A DNA stretch of 16,432 nucleotides from an uncultured Eubacteriales bacterium (GCA_900547295.1 URGK01000061.1:1-16432); one strand, 5' to 3'; counted from the first letter of the stretch, positions 8,101 to 14,659 are shown. Translations and numbers: made by a program. Notes: generated by a model not told the origin, from the letters alone.

Positions 8101-9496
8101 CGGTATTAAACTTTTTCTTGATGCTGTAGGCGTGTTTTTTATCATATATCTGATAGGCTACTCAACCTTCCTGTTTCTTTCTGTAGTATCAGGCTCTCTT
8201 GAAATTTACAAAAATCACAGACAGGAAAAACTCAAAAGCATACTGCCTTTTGATTATACTGTACCTGTAACGGTAATAGTTCCCGCATACAACGAAGAAA
8301 TCACAGTTACTGATACGGTAAAATCACTACTTGAGCTGGAGTATCGGGCATATGAGATAATTGTTGTCGATGACGGCTCCGAAGACGGGACATCAGACAG
8401 CCTGATAAATGAATTCAGCATGAAAAAGGTGAACAGGCCCATAAGACGCCGGATCGCCTGCCGGATGGAAACAGCTGTTTATGAATCAAGGGCGCAAAAA
8501 GTGCCGCTTACCCTGATAAAAAAACAGAACGGAGGTAAGGCAGATGCGCTTAACATGGGGATAAATGCATCAAATTTCCCTTATTTCATATGTATAGATG
8601 CAGACTCTATTCTTCAGTATGATTCTCTCAGGAAGGTGACAGAGCCGATCCTCAAGGACGACAGCATTGTTGCGGTAGGAGGAGCTGTTAATATTTCAAA
8701 TGATGTTGAAATGGAAAACGCCAGAGTTAAAAAGTACAAAATGCCGCGCAGTATTCTTGCCAGCATGCAGGTGCTTGAATACGACAGATCTTTTCTGGCG
8801 GCGCGTATTCTATTTGATAAATTCAACGGCTCTTTGATAATATCGGGAGCATTCGGACTTTTCAAAAAGGATATGGTGATTGCTGCAGGAGGATATGACA
8901 ACAAAACTGTGGGAGAGGATATGGAGCTTGTGGTGAAGCTGCACGACTACTGTACCGTAAATAATATAGATTACAGGATTAAGTATGCAAATGACGCCGT
9001 ATGCTGGACGCAGGTTCCCGAAAAACTCGACGATCTCTGCCGTCAGCGGAGGAGATGGCACATAGGGCTTTTTCAGAGTATGACAGGGCATAAGGCGATG
9101 CTTATGAATTCGAAATTCGGAGCAGTCAGCTTCATCTCCTACATGTATTTTCTTGTATATGAGCTGCTATCACCGTTTATCGAGGTGTTTGGCGTTCTGA
9201 CGATTCTTGTCGCATGGGCGGCAGACCTTGTGAATATCAGATTTATGGTGCTGTTTTTCTTAATATATGCAGGGTTTGGAGTTATACTTTCGCTTACGGC
9301 GTTTTTTTCAAGAGCATATACCGATGAACTGAGAATAAGTGCGCCTGATGCACTTAAAGCGGTTTTTCTGTGTCTGTTTGAACTTACCTGTCTGCGGTTT
9401 ATTCTTGCATGGGTGAGAGCGACTGCTCTGTTTGGCTCCAAAAGTAAAAAAATGAAATGGGGAAGCATCAAACGCAAAAAGATAAACATAAAATAG
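8093..9496 (+). CDS. processive family 2 glycosyltransferase (polysaccharide synthase)
   Basis: The 467-residue membrane glycosyltransferase has the layout of processive GT-2 enzymes such as BcsA, hyaluronan synthase and IcaA/PgaC. An N-terminal helix (about 8-33) is followed by a cytoplasmic catalytic domain with PAYNEE (64-69), DDGSEDG (93-99, UDP-sugar binding), NGGKADALNMG (146-156), DADS (169-172, metal-binding DxD), GED (274-276, acceptor base) and QRRRW (318-322, the Q/RxxRW motif of processive synthases). Three or so membrane helices follow (about 340-360, 362-382, 385-405 and a weaker one near 423-440), which would form the export channel. All key residues are present, so it should be active. 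No PilZ domain is present, so c-di-GMP control would come from the RNA switch rather than directly on this enzyme. The sugar used is unknown. Confidence 0.92.
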   Translation: MNDGIKLFLDAVGVFFIIYLIGYSTFLFLSVVSGSLEIYKNHRQEKLKSILPFDYTVPVTVIVPAYNEEITVTDTVKSLLELEYRAYEIIVVDDGSEDGTSDSLINEFSMKKVNRPIRRRIACRMETAVYESRAQKVPLTLIKKQNGGKADALNMGINASNFPYFICIDADSILQYDSLRKVTEPILKDDSIVAVGGAVNISNDVEMENARVKKYKMPRSILASMQVLEYDRSFLAARILFDKFNGSLIISGAFGLFKKDMVIAAGGYDNKTVGEDMELVVKLHDYCTVNNIDYRIKYANDAVCWTQVPEKLDDLCRQRRRWHIGLFQSMTGHKAMLMNSKFGAVSFISYMYFLVYELLSPFIEVFGVLTILVAWAADLVNIRFMVLFFLIYAGFGVILSLTAFFSRAYTDELRISAPDALKAVFLCLFELTCLRFILAWVRATALFGSKSKKMKWGSIKRKKINIK

Positions 9497-9520
9497 ATTC
9501 AGGAAAGGATTCTGGTAGAG

Positions 9521-11470
9521 ATGAACAGGCATATTATAAACTACATAAGACGCTTTGCCGCAGCAGCAGGCTTTGTTATGGTTTTTGCATCGGCAGTGTG
9601 GGGCATATATGCAGAGGAGCCGGCCGTTAAAGTTTTTGTTGCAGGAAACCCGGACATGTATCCCTTTGAGTATTACAGCGATGAAACCGGAAGGTATGAA
9701 GGTGTTATGCCTGAAATATACAGCCGTATAGCGCAGGAGAGCGGTTATACTTTTGAGTATATTGATGCAGGCGGATCAAATAAGCAGGGACATCTGGCAA
9801 AGAACAGACAGGCGGATATCATTTCCATTCATCTCAAAAATGATATAAACAGCAGCTGCATGAAAAAAGAATATGAAATCACAGGTTTCAGTGACGAAAA
9901 CGGGGAGAATACGATATGCATAGGTTTTTCTGATATTGCTGCGGACAATATAATAAAGCAGGTAAGCGGATATCTGTCTGAGATGACAGATAAAGATATG
10001 GTAAAGCTGATTAGTGACTGTACAATAGGACAGGAATATCAGCAAAAAGATCAGAAAAACAAAGCAGCCCTTATTATACTCAGTATGATTGCCGCGGTAG
10101 GTCTGGCAGGGTTCCTGATTCTGCTGGCAAAGAAAGAAGCCGACAAAAAAGACCGTATATATGAGTGGCAGCATTCAATAGGGGATATGAACTATTACAG
10201 GGACTGTTTTAATAATATAAATACAAGGCAGCTCAAAAGTCTTTATTATACAGCATATATTGCTTTTGATGAGGAAGCTGTATCGCAGCGGTACGGAGAG
10301 ACAACTGAAAAAGAAATAGAGGAGCTTGCTGCAGTGTATTTCAAAAACAGCAACGGACCTGAAGATTTTGCAGCGACAATCAAAAAAGGCACATTTATAC
10401 TGCTGTTTCAGAAAAACAGCCCTGCAGATGCGCAGAAACATATACAGATAATTATGGACGGACTAAGACTGCTGCTTGTGACAGAGGGTAAAGATGAGTA
10501 CAGGGATATTTTTCATGCAGGGATATATGCTCTGGGAGATGATATAAGCTGCAGCAGCGAAGCCGCAATTTATAATGCCAAGCAGGGATATCTTCAGGCG
10601 CTCAGAACCGGCGTGTCGTATTCGATGAGTACAGAGGCTATTGTCAGAGAAAATAAGCAGAAGGAAAGACTGCATCACAGAATTGCGCAGGCTATCAGAG
10701 AAGGCGAGTTTGATATATATCTGCAGTATGTAGTGGACAGAGACGGCAGTATATATGGGGCAGAGGCAGCTTCAAGATGGGCAAATCCTCAGGAGGGGCT
10801 TCTCAAACCGTCAAGGTATATTGATTCAATGATACAGACAGGACTGATTACGGAGCATGATTTTTATCTTTTCTCACTTGTATGCAGCCAGCTTGAAGAA
10901 TGGCAGCAATCAGGACTGAAAGACCTGTTTATATCCTGCAATTTTACAAGACAGTCGTTAGCGGAGCATGACTTTATATCGAGGCTTTGTGATATTGCGG
11001 GAAGGTATGATTTTGATTACAGCAAAGCTGTAATCGAAATAACAGAGGACTCTTTTGTGCAGGATGATCAGGCTATACGAAATAATATAAAGGAATGCAG
11101 AGCCGCAGGTTTCAAGGTCGCTTTGGATGATATAGGCAGCGGTTATTCGTCTATGCAGGATCTGTACAGATATATTGTGGATTACGTCAAGATCGACAGG
11201 GAAATAGTTATAAACAGTACAGAAGAAAGAGGACAGATGTTTCTGAAGGGGCTTGTGAAATTCGCTCACAGTATGGATCTTGAAGTCTTGTGCGAGGGAG
11301 TTGAAACAGAGGAGCAGAACAGAGCTGTTCTTGATGCGGGATGTGATTTTATACAGGGATATTATTATTCAAGAATGCTGCCTAAGAGAGAAGCGGACAG
11401 GTTTTTTCACCAACGCCGCCGGGCAGGAAGCCCCGACGTCTATAAGTCGTGGGAGGAATGCCCGCATTAG
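9521..11470 (+). CDS. receptor-type c-di-GMP phosphodiesterase: SBP-like ectodomain, degenerate GGDEF, EAL
   Basis: The 649-residue protein starts with a signal or anchor (about 10-31). An extracellular domain like family 3 solute-binding proteins but short (about 33-175) follows, then a membrane helix (182-203), a degenerate GGDEF domain (about 235-370, with KKGTF at 288-292 where GGDEF should be) and an EAL domain (about 385-630). The EAL motif reads EAA, but its metal-binding E415 is kept, as are N474, E509, D536-D537, K557, D559, E592 and Q612, so hydrolysis of c-di-GMP is expected. The degenerate GGDEF probably only regulates. As the last gene of an operon under a c-di-GMP riboswitch it would close a negative feedback loop. 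The final 19 residues (from Q631) are encoded by an IS200/IS605 right-end relic and replace the natural C terminus. SD AGGAAAGGA lies 11 bases upstream of the ATG. Confidence 0.92.
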   Translation: MNRHIINYIRRFAAAAGFVMVFASAVWGIYAEEPAVKVFVAGNPDMYPFEYYSDETGRYEGVMPEIYSRIAQESGYTFEYIDAGGSNKQGHLAKNRQADIISIHLKNDINSSCMKKEYEITGFSDENGENTICIGFSDIAADNIIKQVSGYLSEMTDKDMVKLISDCTIGQEYQQKDQKNKAALIILSMIAAVGLAGFLILLAKKEADKKDRIYEWQHSIGDMNYYRDCFNNINTRQLKSLYYTAYIAFDEEAVSQRYGETTEKEIEELAAVYFKNSNGPEDFAATIKKGTFILLFQKNSPADAQKHIQIIMDGLRLLLVTEGKDEYRDIFHAGIYALGDDISCSSEAAIYNAKQGYLQALRTGVSYSMSTEAIVRENKQKERLHHRIAQAIREGEFDIYLQYVVDRDGSIYGAEAASRWANPQEGLLKPSRYIDSMIQTGLITEHDFYLFSLVCSQLEEWQQSGLKDLFISCNFTRQSLAEHDFISRLCDIAGRYDFDYSKAVIEITEDSFVQDDQAIRNNIKECRAAGFKVALDDIGSGYSSMQDLYRYIVDYVKIDREIVINSTEERGQMFLKGLVKFAHSMDLEVLCEGVETEEQNRAVLDAGCDFIQGYYYSRMLPKREADRFFHQRRRAGSPDVYKSWEECPH

Positions 11471-11484
11471 CGGCGTAATTTTTT
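11412..11484 (+). mobile_element. IS200/IS605-family right-end relic, also acting as likely operon terminator
   Basis: The segment has the look of a tnpB 3' end plus right-end hairpin: GAAGCCCCGAC followed by GTCGTGGGAGG around a short loop (stem CGAC 11434-11437 with GTCG 11446-11449, and CCC with GGG). In another frame it reads AGQEAPTSISRG, similar to the C-terminal tails of TnpB proteins. Around it nest further paired arms, CGGGC 11420-11424 with GCCCG 11460-11464, and CGCCG 11414-11418 with CGGCG 11471-11475, followed by six T (11479-11484). This long hairpin also fits an intrinsic terminator for the operon. The EAL stop codon (11468-11470) is inside it. No full transposase is attached. 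Identification is by pattern memory. Confidence 0.62.
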
Positions 11485-11497
11485 CCAGACAATGTTT

Positions 11498-11531
11498 TTC
11501 GCCAGAAATATGATATGATGGTTTTGGCGAA
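11498..11531 (+). repeat. left-end-like hairpin before the tnpB stub
   Basis: TTCGCC (11498-11503) and GGCGAA (11526-11531) are perfect inverted repeats. The stem extends inward (AGAA with TTTT, one G-T) to about 10 bp around an AT-rich loop. It lies just upstream of the tnpB-like start, where IS200/IS605 elements carry their left-end hairpin. It may alternatively be a fragment of leader RNA structure. Confidence 0.4.
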
Positions 11532-11549
11532 GAAAGGGAGGCTTTGTAT

Positions 11550-11616
11550 ATGCAACAGACAATTACAGCAAAACTACAAATTTTAGTTTTGGGCAAGTAT
11601 TCAAGAGGTTACTAAG
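11550..11616 (+). pseudogene. tnpB (IS200/IS605 RNA-guided nuclease) 5' stub
   Basis: An ATG at 11550 with SD AAAGGGAGG upstream opens MQQTITAKLQI, which resembles the N terminus of many clostridial TnpB proteins, then reads into an unrelated stretch and stops at 11614-11616. Only about 11 residues look original, so no function remains. It follows, rather than precedes, the right-end relic, so the element is rearranged or these are remains of two copies. The short match limits confidence. Confidence 0.45.
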
Positions 11617-11680
11617 CTGCGAGTATAATAGAGGTAGTCGGAATTGTAAATTCTTATGAATTTTTATGAGTGCGCGAACA

Positions 11681-11714
11681 TTGTATGGCGATTAGCTATA
11701 CAACATGATATAAT
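11681..11714 (+). promoter_or_regulatory. promoter and operator of the toxin-antitoxin pair
   Basis: An extended -10, TGATATAAT (11706-11714), lies 27 bases before the antitoxin start. Just upstream is an inverted repeat, TTGTAT (11681-11686) and ATACAA (11698-11703), with an 11-base spacer covering where the -35 should be. No good -35 hexamer is seen, as expected of an extended -10 promoter. Type II antitoxins of the RelB group repress their own promoters through such palindromes. Confidence 0.6.
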
Positions 11715-11740
11715 CAATACTAGAAAGGAAGGTGCGTATT

Positions 11741-12037
11741 ATGGCAACAAAAAGTGCAAATGTAACAGCTCGTGTACAACCAGAGATTAAACGACAGGCA
11801 GAAGCAGTTTTAGAGAAAATTGGACTTCCTGTTTCCGTCTTGATTGACACCCTATACAGACAAATCATCATGACCGGCGGTGTTCCGTACTCCTTAACAG
11901 TTCCTAATCTGCCTACAAGAGATAGTATGACAGATGAACAATTTAATCTGATGATGGAAAAAGGATATAATCAGGCAAAAGCAGGTACGGGACTTTCCGT
12001 TGATGAAGCTTTTGCGAAAATTCATGAGGATATCTAG
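11741..12037 (+). CDS. RelB/DinJ family type II antitoxin
   Basis: From the ATG at 11741 the product is 98 residues. The N-terminal segment (about 4-45), with TARVQPEIKRQAEAVLEKIGL and then PVSVLIDTLYRQIIMTGGVPY, is the RelB/DinJ ribbon-helix-helix DNA-binding fold. The C-terminal tail, ending SVDEAFAKIHEDI, is the sort that wraps the toxin. A GTG three codons upstream is in frame but lies inside the SD (AAAGGAAGG, 11724-11732), so the ATG is preferred. It would neutralise the toxin encoded two bases downstream and repress the shared promoter, which has a palindrome. Standard family length, intact. Confidence 0.9.
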   Translation: MATKSANVTARVQPEIKRQAEAVLEKIGLPVSVLIDTLYRQIIMTGGVPYSLTVPNLPTRDSMTDEQFNLMMEKGYNQAKAGTGLSVDEAFAKIHEDI

Positions 12038-12039
12038 AT

Positions 12040-12378
12040 ATGCGGTACGAAGTTAAGCTGACCGCACAGGCAATCGAGCAAGTTCAAGAAATAGTGCGGT
12101 ATATTTCCCGCATTCTGTTAGTACCGGAAACTGCTCGAAAATGGGCAGATACTTTGCAGTCTGAAATTGCAAAGTTGGATTTTATGCCGACACGCTACCC
12201 TCTTACAGAGGAAGAACCTTGGCATAAAAAAGGAATACGTAAAATGCCTTTTAAGAACTTTCTTGTTTACTACTTAATCGATGAGGAAAAGGATGCAGTA
12301 TGGGTTACAGCAGTGGTCTATGGACGGCGAGATCAGATTGTAGCTTTAGTGGATATGTCGTTAAACGATACAGAGTGA
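12040..12378 (+). CDS. RelE/ParE family type II toxin
   Basis: The 112-residue protein begins MRYEVKLTAQAIEQVQEIVRYI, the strand-helix start of the RelE/ParE fold. It has a central segment DFMPTRYPLTEEEPWHKKGIRKMPFKNFLVYYLIDEE and ends near VTAVVYGRRDQ, the usual C-terminal strand with basic residues. RelE members cut mRNA in the ribosome; ParE members poison gyrase. The sequence does not decide between them, though ParE-like members often carry the YGRRD ending. It starts two bases after the antitoxin stop, the normal antitoxin-first order, and is complete. Likely role is addiction or stabilisation of this accessory region. Confidence 0.9.
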   Translation: MRYEVKLTAQAIEQVQEIVRYISRILLVPETARKWADTLQSEIAKLDFMPTRYPLTEEEPWHKKGIRKMPFKNFLVYYLIDEEKDAVWVTAVVYGRRDQIVALVDMSLNDTE

Positions 12379-12414
12379 TAAATCGGAATTTGTAAGAATA
12401 AAAAGGATGAAGAA

Positions 12415-13323
12415 ATGACGGTTCAACAATTAAAATATATTTTGAAGGTAGCAGAAGTCGGTTCAATTACCGAAGCTGCGAAACTGCTTTTTATATCACA
12501 GCCAAGTCTGTCCAATTCCATCAAAGAAACGGAAAAAGAAGCCGGAATCACCATCTTTCTCCGCAGCAGGACCGGAATTACTCTGACAAAAGATGGCGCT
12601 GAATTTCTCGGTTATGCCCGTCAGGTGATACAGCAAATGGAGCTACTGGAGGATCGGTATATTACAAAACTGCCGGAAAAGGTGACATTTGGAGTATCTT
12701 CTCAGCACTATACTTTTACGGAAAATGCTTTTGTGGAATTAGTCAAGCGCTTTGGACAAGAACGATATGCCTTTTATTACAATGAAACCGGAACACATCA
12801 GATATTGGATGATGTGAAAAATCGTATCTGTGATTTAGGCATCCTTTATTTATCGCATGAAAACGAAGTCGTCATGCGGAAAGTGATAGAGGAAAACCAT
12901 CTGGTGTTTACCGAGCTGTTTTCAGCAAAGCCTCATGTTTTTTTGCAAAAAGATCACCCATTGGCATCGAAAAAAGTAGTTTCCGTCCATGACCTTGCAC
13001 CTTATCCACGGCTAAACTTTGTACAGGGAGAATATGAATCTGTCTATTTTTCAGAGGAACTATTCAGTTCCATACCGGTGGATAAGGAAATTCGGGTCAA
13101 TGACAGAGGGGCTATTGTCAACTTTATGCTTGGACTGAAGGCCTATACCATTTCCAGCGGCATTTTCCCAAAATATTTGAACGGAGAAAATATCATCTCT
13201 GTTCCGCTTGCAGAAAATGAAACAATGCATATTGGATATGTGCTGAATGAAAATCAGGAATTAAGTGAACTTGGAAAAAGCTATGTGGAAGAATTGCGGA
13301 AATATGCTCCAGTCAATCCATAG
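12415..13323 (+). CDS. LysR family transcriptional regulator
   Basis: The 302-residue protein has the LysR plan: an N-terminal winged helix-turn-helix (residues 1-60; KVAEVGSITEAAKLLFISQP then SLSNSIKETEKEAGITIFLR) and an effector-binding domain (about 88-300) of the periplasmic-binding type. Start ATG follows an AAAGGATGAAGA ribosome binding region. It is co-directional with a LysE-family exporter 83 bases downstream, and its stop codon is part of a 23-base inverted repeat that may be its operator. LysR-LysE pairs commonly control export of a basic or sulfur amino acid in response to that amino acid, the likely logic here. The effector is unknown. Full length, no defect. Confidence 0.92.
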   Translation: MTVQQLKYILKVAEVGSITEAAKLLFISQPSLSNSIKETEKEAGITIFLRSRTGITLTKDGAEFLGYARQVIQQMELLEDRYITKLPEKVTFGVSSQHYTFTENAFVELVKRFGQERYAFYYNETGTHQILDDVKNRICDLGILYLSHENEVVMRKVIEENHLVFTELFSAKPHVFLQKDHPLASKKVVSVHDLAPYPRLNFVQGEYESVYFSEELFSSIPVDKEIRVNDRGAIVNFMLGLKAYTISSGIFPKYLNGENIISVPLAENETMHIGYVLNENQELSELGKSYVEELRKYAPVNP

Positions 13324-13338
13324 TCATAGGCTATGGAT
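13316..13338 (+). promoter_or_regulatory. candidate LysR operator (inverted repeat)
   Basis: ATCCATAG (13316-13323) and CTATGGAT (13331-13338) are perfect 8-bp inverted arms with a 7-base spacer, which itself helps form CATAG-G-CTATG (13325-13335). The site overlaps the LysR stop codon and sits about 45 bases before the exporter -10, a plausible position for LysR control. There is no T run, so it is not a terminator. Confidence 0.5.
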
Positions 13339-13376
13339 AATCATATAAAATAGGTGTTACATATGTACCGCTGTTT

Positions 13377-13393
13377 GCTGATATAATATCAGC
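13377..13393 (+). promoter_or_regulatory. exporter promoter with palindrome over the -10
   Basis: An extended -10, TGATATAAT (13379-13387), lies inside a perfect 17-base palindrome, GCTGATAT-A-ATATCAGC. It is 19 bases before the exporter start. A weak -35 TTACAT (13357-13362) overlaps a second small palindrome TACATATGTA (13358-13367). Confidence 0.5.
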
Positions 13394-13406
13394 AGAAAGG
13401 TGGTTG

Positions 13407-14006
13407 ATGATTATGCCTATGGCGGTACTGAGTAATTTTCTGATTTATTGTGTTGTAAATGCCTTTACACCGGGACCGGGAAATATTCTGGCATTAAATA
13501 CCGTAACAAACTATGGATATAAAAAAGGGAAGCCGCTGTTCTTTGGAATTTTTGCAGGCTACTATGTAGTACAAATCATATGTGCAATTTTTGTATATGG
13601 GGTTAATTCTTTGCTTCCAAATGTAATGGAAGTGATGAAGTACATTGGAGCAGCCTATATCCTGTGGCTTGCGATTCATATTGCTTTCAGTAAGACGACC
13701 TCAGAAAACACAGAGCAATCCGCATCGTTTCTAAAAGGCTTCATGCTGCAATTTGTCAATGTGAAGATCTATATGTTCGGAGTTACCGCACTAACGGGTT
13801 ATATTGTAGGATATATGTCCTCTTTTCCGGCTTTGCTGTTTTTTGAGCTGGTTATTGCAACAATCGGAACAATCGCAACCTGTACTTGGATTGGCTTGGG
13901 CGTACTGATTCAGAAGTTTTATCTGCGGCATTTCCGTGTTATTAACATTATCCTTGCACTAACATTACTGGAGTGTATTTGGGGAATGTTAAGAGAGCAA
14001 TTCTAA
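13407..14006 (+). CDS. LysE/RhtB family amino acid exporter
   Basis: Counting from the ATG at 13407 (SD AGAAAGG 6 bases upstream), the product is 199 residues, normal for the family, with about six membrane helices. The diagnostic N-terminal motif AFTPGPGNILAL is at about residues 16-27, followed by GYKKGKPLFFGIFAGYYV, and a FVNVKIYMFGVTALTGYIVG block mid-protein. This arrangement is closest in feel to the cysteine/O-acetylserine exporters (EamB type) within LysE/RhtB, but the substrate cannot be read from sequence. It is probably activated by the LysR regulator upstream. An in-frame TTG at 13404 and an ATG at 13413 are alternative starts. It ends next to a mosaic of gene fragments. Confidence 0.9.
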   Translation: MIMPMAVLSNFLIYCVVNAFTPGPGNILALNTVTNYGYKKGKPLFFGIFAGYYVVQIICAIFVYGVNSLLPNVMEVMKYIGAAYILWLAIHIAFSKTTSENTEQSASFLKGFMLQFVNVKIYMFGVTALTGYIVGYMSSFPALLFFELVIATIGTIATCTWIGLGVLIQKFYLRHFRVINIILALTLLECIWGMLREQF

Positions 14007-14007
14007 T

Positions 14008-14114
14008 TAACAAATTCCAGCTTGCAGACATGTTTGGTGTATCTCGCCAATGGGTTTCAAAATGGGAATCAGATAATGGATATCCGGAAACAGATAAGCT
14101 GATTGTCTTACTTT
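14008..14114 (+). pseudogene. XRE-family helix-turn-helix fragment
   Basis: The translated segment FQLADMFGVSRQWVSKWESD, followed by NGYPETDKLIVL, is the recognition core of an XRE/Cro-type DNA-binding domain. The usual first 15 or so residues, including a start, are missing, because the reading frame upstream runs into the exporter's 3' end. After about residue 33 the frame leaves the family pattern. It begins directly after the exporter stop codon. This is a truncated remnant, not a working repressor. Confidence 0.65.
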
Positions 14115-14342
14115 ATTATCAAACAATATATTGGTGGAGTAAGAGAACTGGCAAAAGAATTTGAACCCGTAAGGGATAAAAATATTGTGATAGAAGCGAA
14201 AGAGAAGTTAGCAGGTAAATTTGCATCCGAAAATCATGCCGGTCCAAAAGATGTGGCGGATTTTATGGATTTAGAGGATGAGGAAAGTATAGAAATGACC
14301 AAGAGGGATGTTTACGAACAAGTGCAGGCATTATTGCTGTGA
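14103..14342 (+). CDS. uncharacterised small ORF, probably a fragment
   Basis: An open frame of up to 79 residues reads GGVRELAKEFEPVRDKNIVI and continues to a polar, acidic C-terminal half ending in KRDVYEQVQALLL. I do not recognise the family. It is hydrophilic, helical and without signal or membrane segment. It lies between a broken XRE domain and a broken RhuM gene, partly overlapping both in other frames. There is no clear SD before the ATG at 14103. It is more likely the tail of a lost mobile-element gene than a free-standing protein. Confidence 0.3.
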   Translation: MSYFIIKQYIGGVRELAKEFEPVRDKNIVIEAKEKLAGKFASENHAGPKDVADFMDLEDEESIEMTKRDVYEQVQALLL

Positions 14343-14470
14343 GGTATCGAATTAATTCAGAACGTGCAACGCAGTTCAGGACATGGGCAACCAAAGTGTT
14401 GGATGATTATCTTCTGAATAGCAAACATACCTGCAAGCCACCAAAACTACACACAATAATGACAATATAG
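14321..14470 (+). pseudogene. RhuM (virulence RhuM family) fragment
   Basis: The frame gives GIIAVRYRINSERATQFRTW and then ATKVLDDYLL before diverging and stopping at 14468-14470. This is the conserved centre of RhuM-family proteins (usually IIAVGYRINS..ATEFRIWAT..L). The N-terminal DNA-binding half and all of the C-terminal half are missing, and no start is available, so it is a remnant. RhuM genes are frequent cargo of islands and restriction loci in gut Firmicutes. Confidence 0.7.
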
Positions 14471-14491
14471 CAATGGTACTGGATTGGTACT
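14460..14491 (+). repeat. short direct repeat TGGTACT, 11-bp period, next to a TGACAAT copy
   Basis: TGGTACT occurs at 14474-14480 and 14485-14491, spaced one helical turn. TGACAAT, repeated again at 14666 and 14677, occurs at 14460-14466. The intergenic stretch 14471-14614 otherwise shows no gene that I can support. Confidence 0.4.
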
Positions 14492-14614
14492 AAAAATGTG
14501 TGGAACCAAAAATAATGAGTGGAAAAGTATGAATTATCAATACAAAACAGTATAGATAACTATATTAAAATAACCTGAATCAAACCAGATTCTGCGAGTT
14601 TGAATAACGTACAA

Positions 14615-14659
14615 GAGCCAAGAAATGCCGAATTTACGGCGTTTCTTGGCTCGTTTTTT
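14615..14659 (+). terminator. strong Rho-independent terminator
   Basis: A 16-bp stem (GAGCCAAGAAATGCCG at 14615-14630 with CGGCGTTTCTTGGCTC at 14637-14652, one G-T pair) has a 6-base loop and is followed by G and six T (14654-14659). No intact plus-strand gene ends just before it, so it likely belonged to a lost gene of a mobile element. Terminators of this form often follow integrase genes of islands, which is inference. Confidence 0.85.

Noticed and set aside
11280..11513. A 77-codon plus-strand frame overlapping the EAL 3' end
   Set aside because: It overlaps the well-supported EAL frame. Only its last part (AGQEAPTSISRG) is meaningful, as a trace of a TnpB C terminus, and is recorded under the IS relic.
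11638..12395. Possible flanking direct repeat TCGGAATTGTAA / TCGGAATTTGTAA around the toxin-antitoxin pair
   Set aside because: The match is about 12 bases with one gap in AT-rich DNA and does not extend; it is too weak to call a target-site or mobility repeat.
14560..14605. tRNA-like or attachment-site hairpin around GAATCAAACC...GAGTTTGAAT
   Set aside because: Only 5-6 bp of pairing, and no cloverleaf or T-arm consensus could be drawn.
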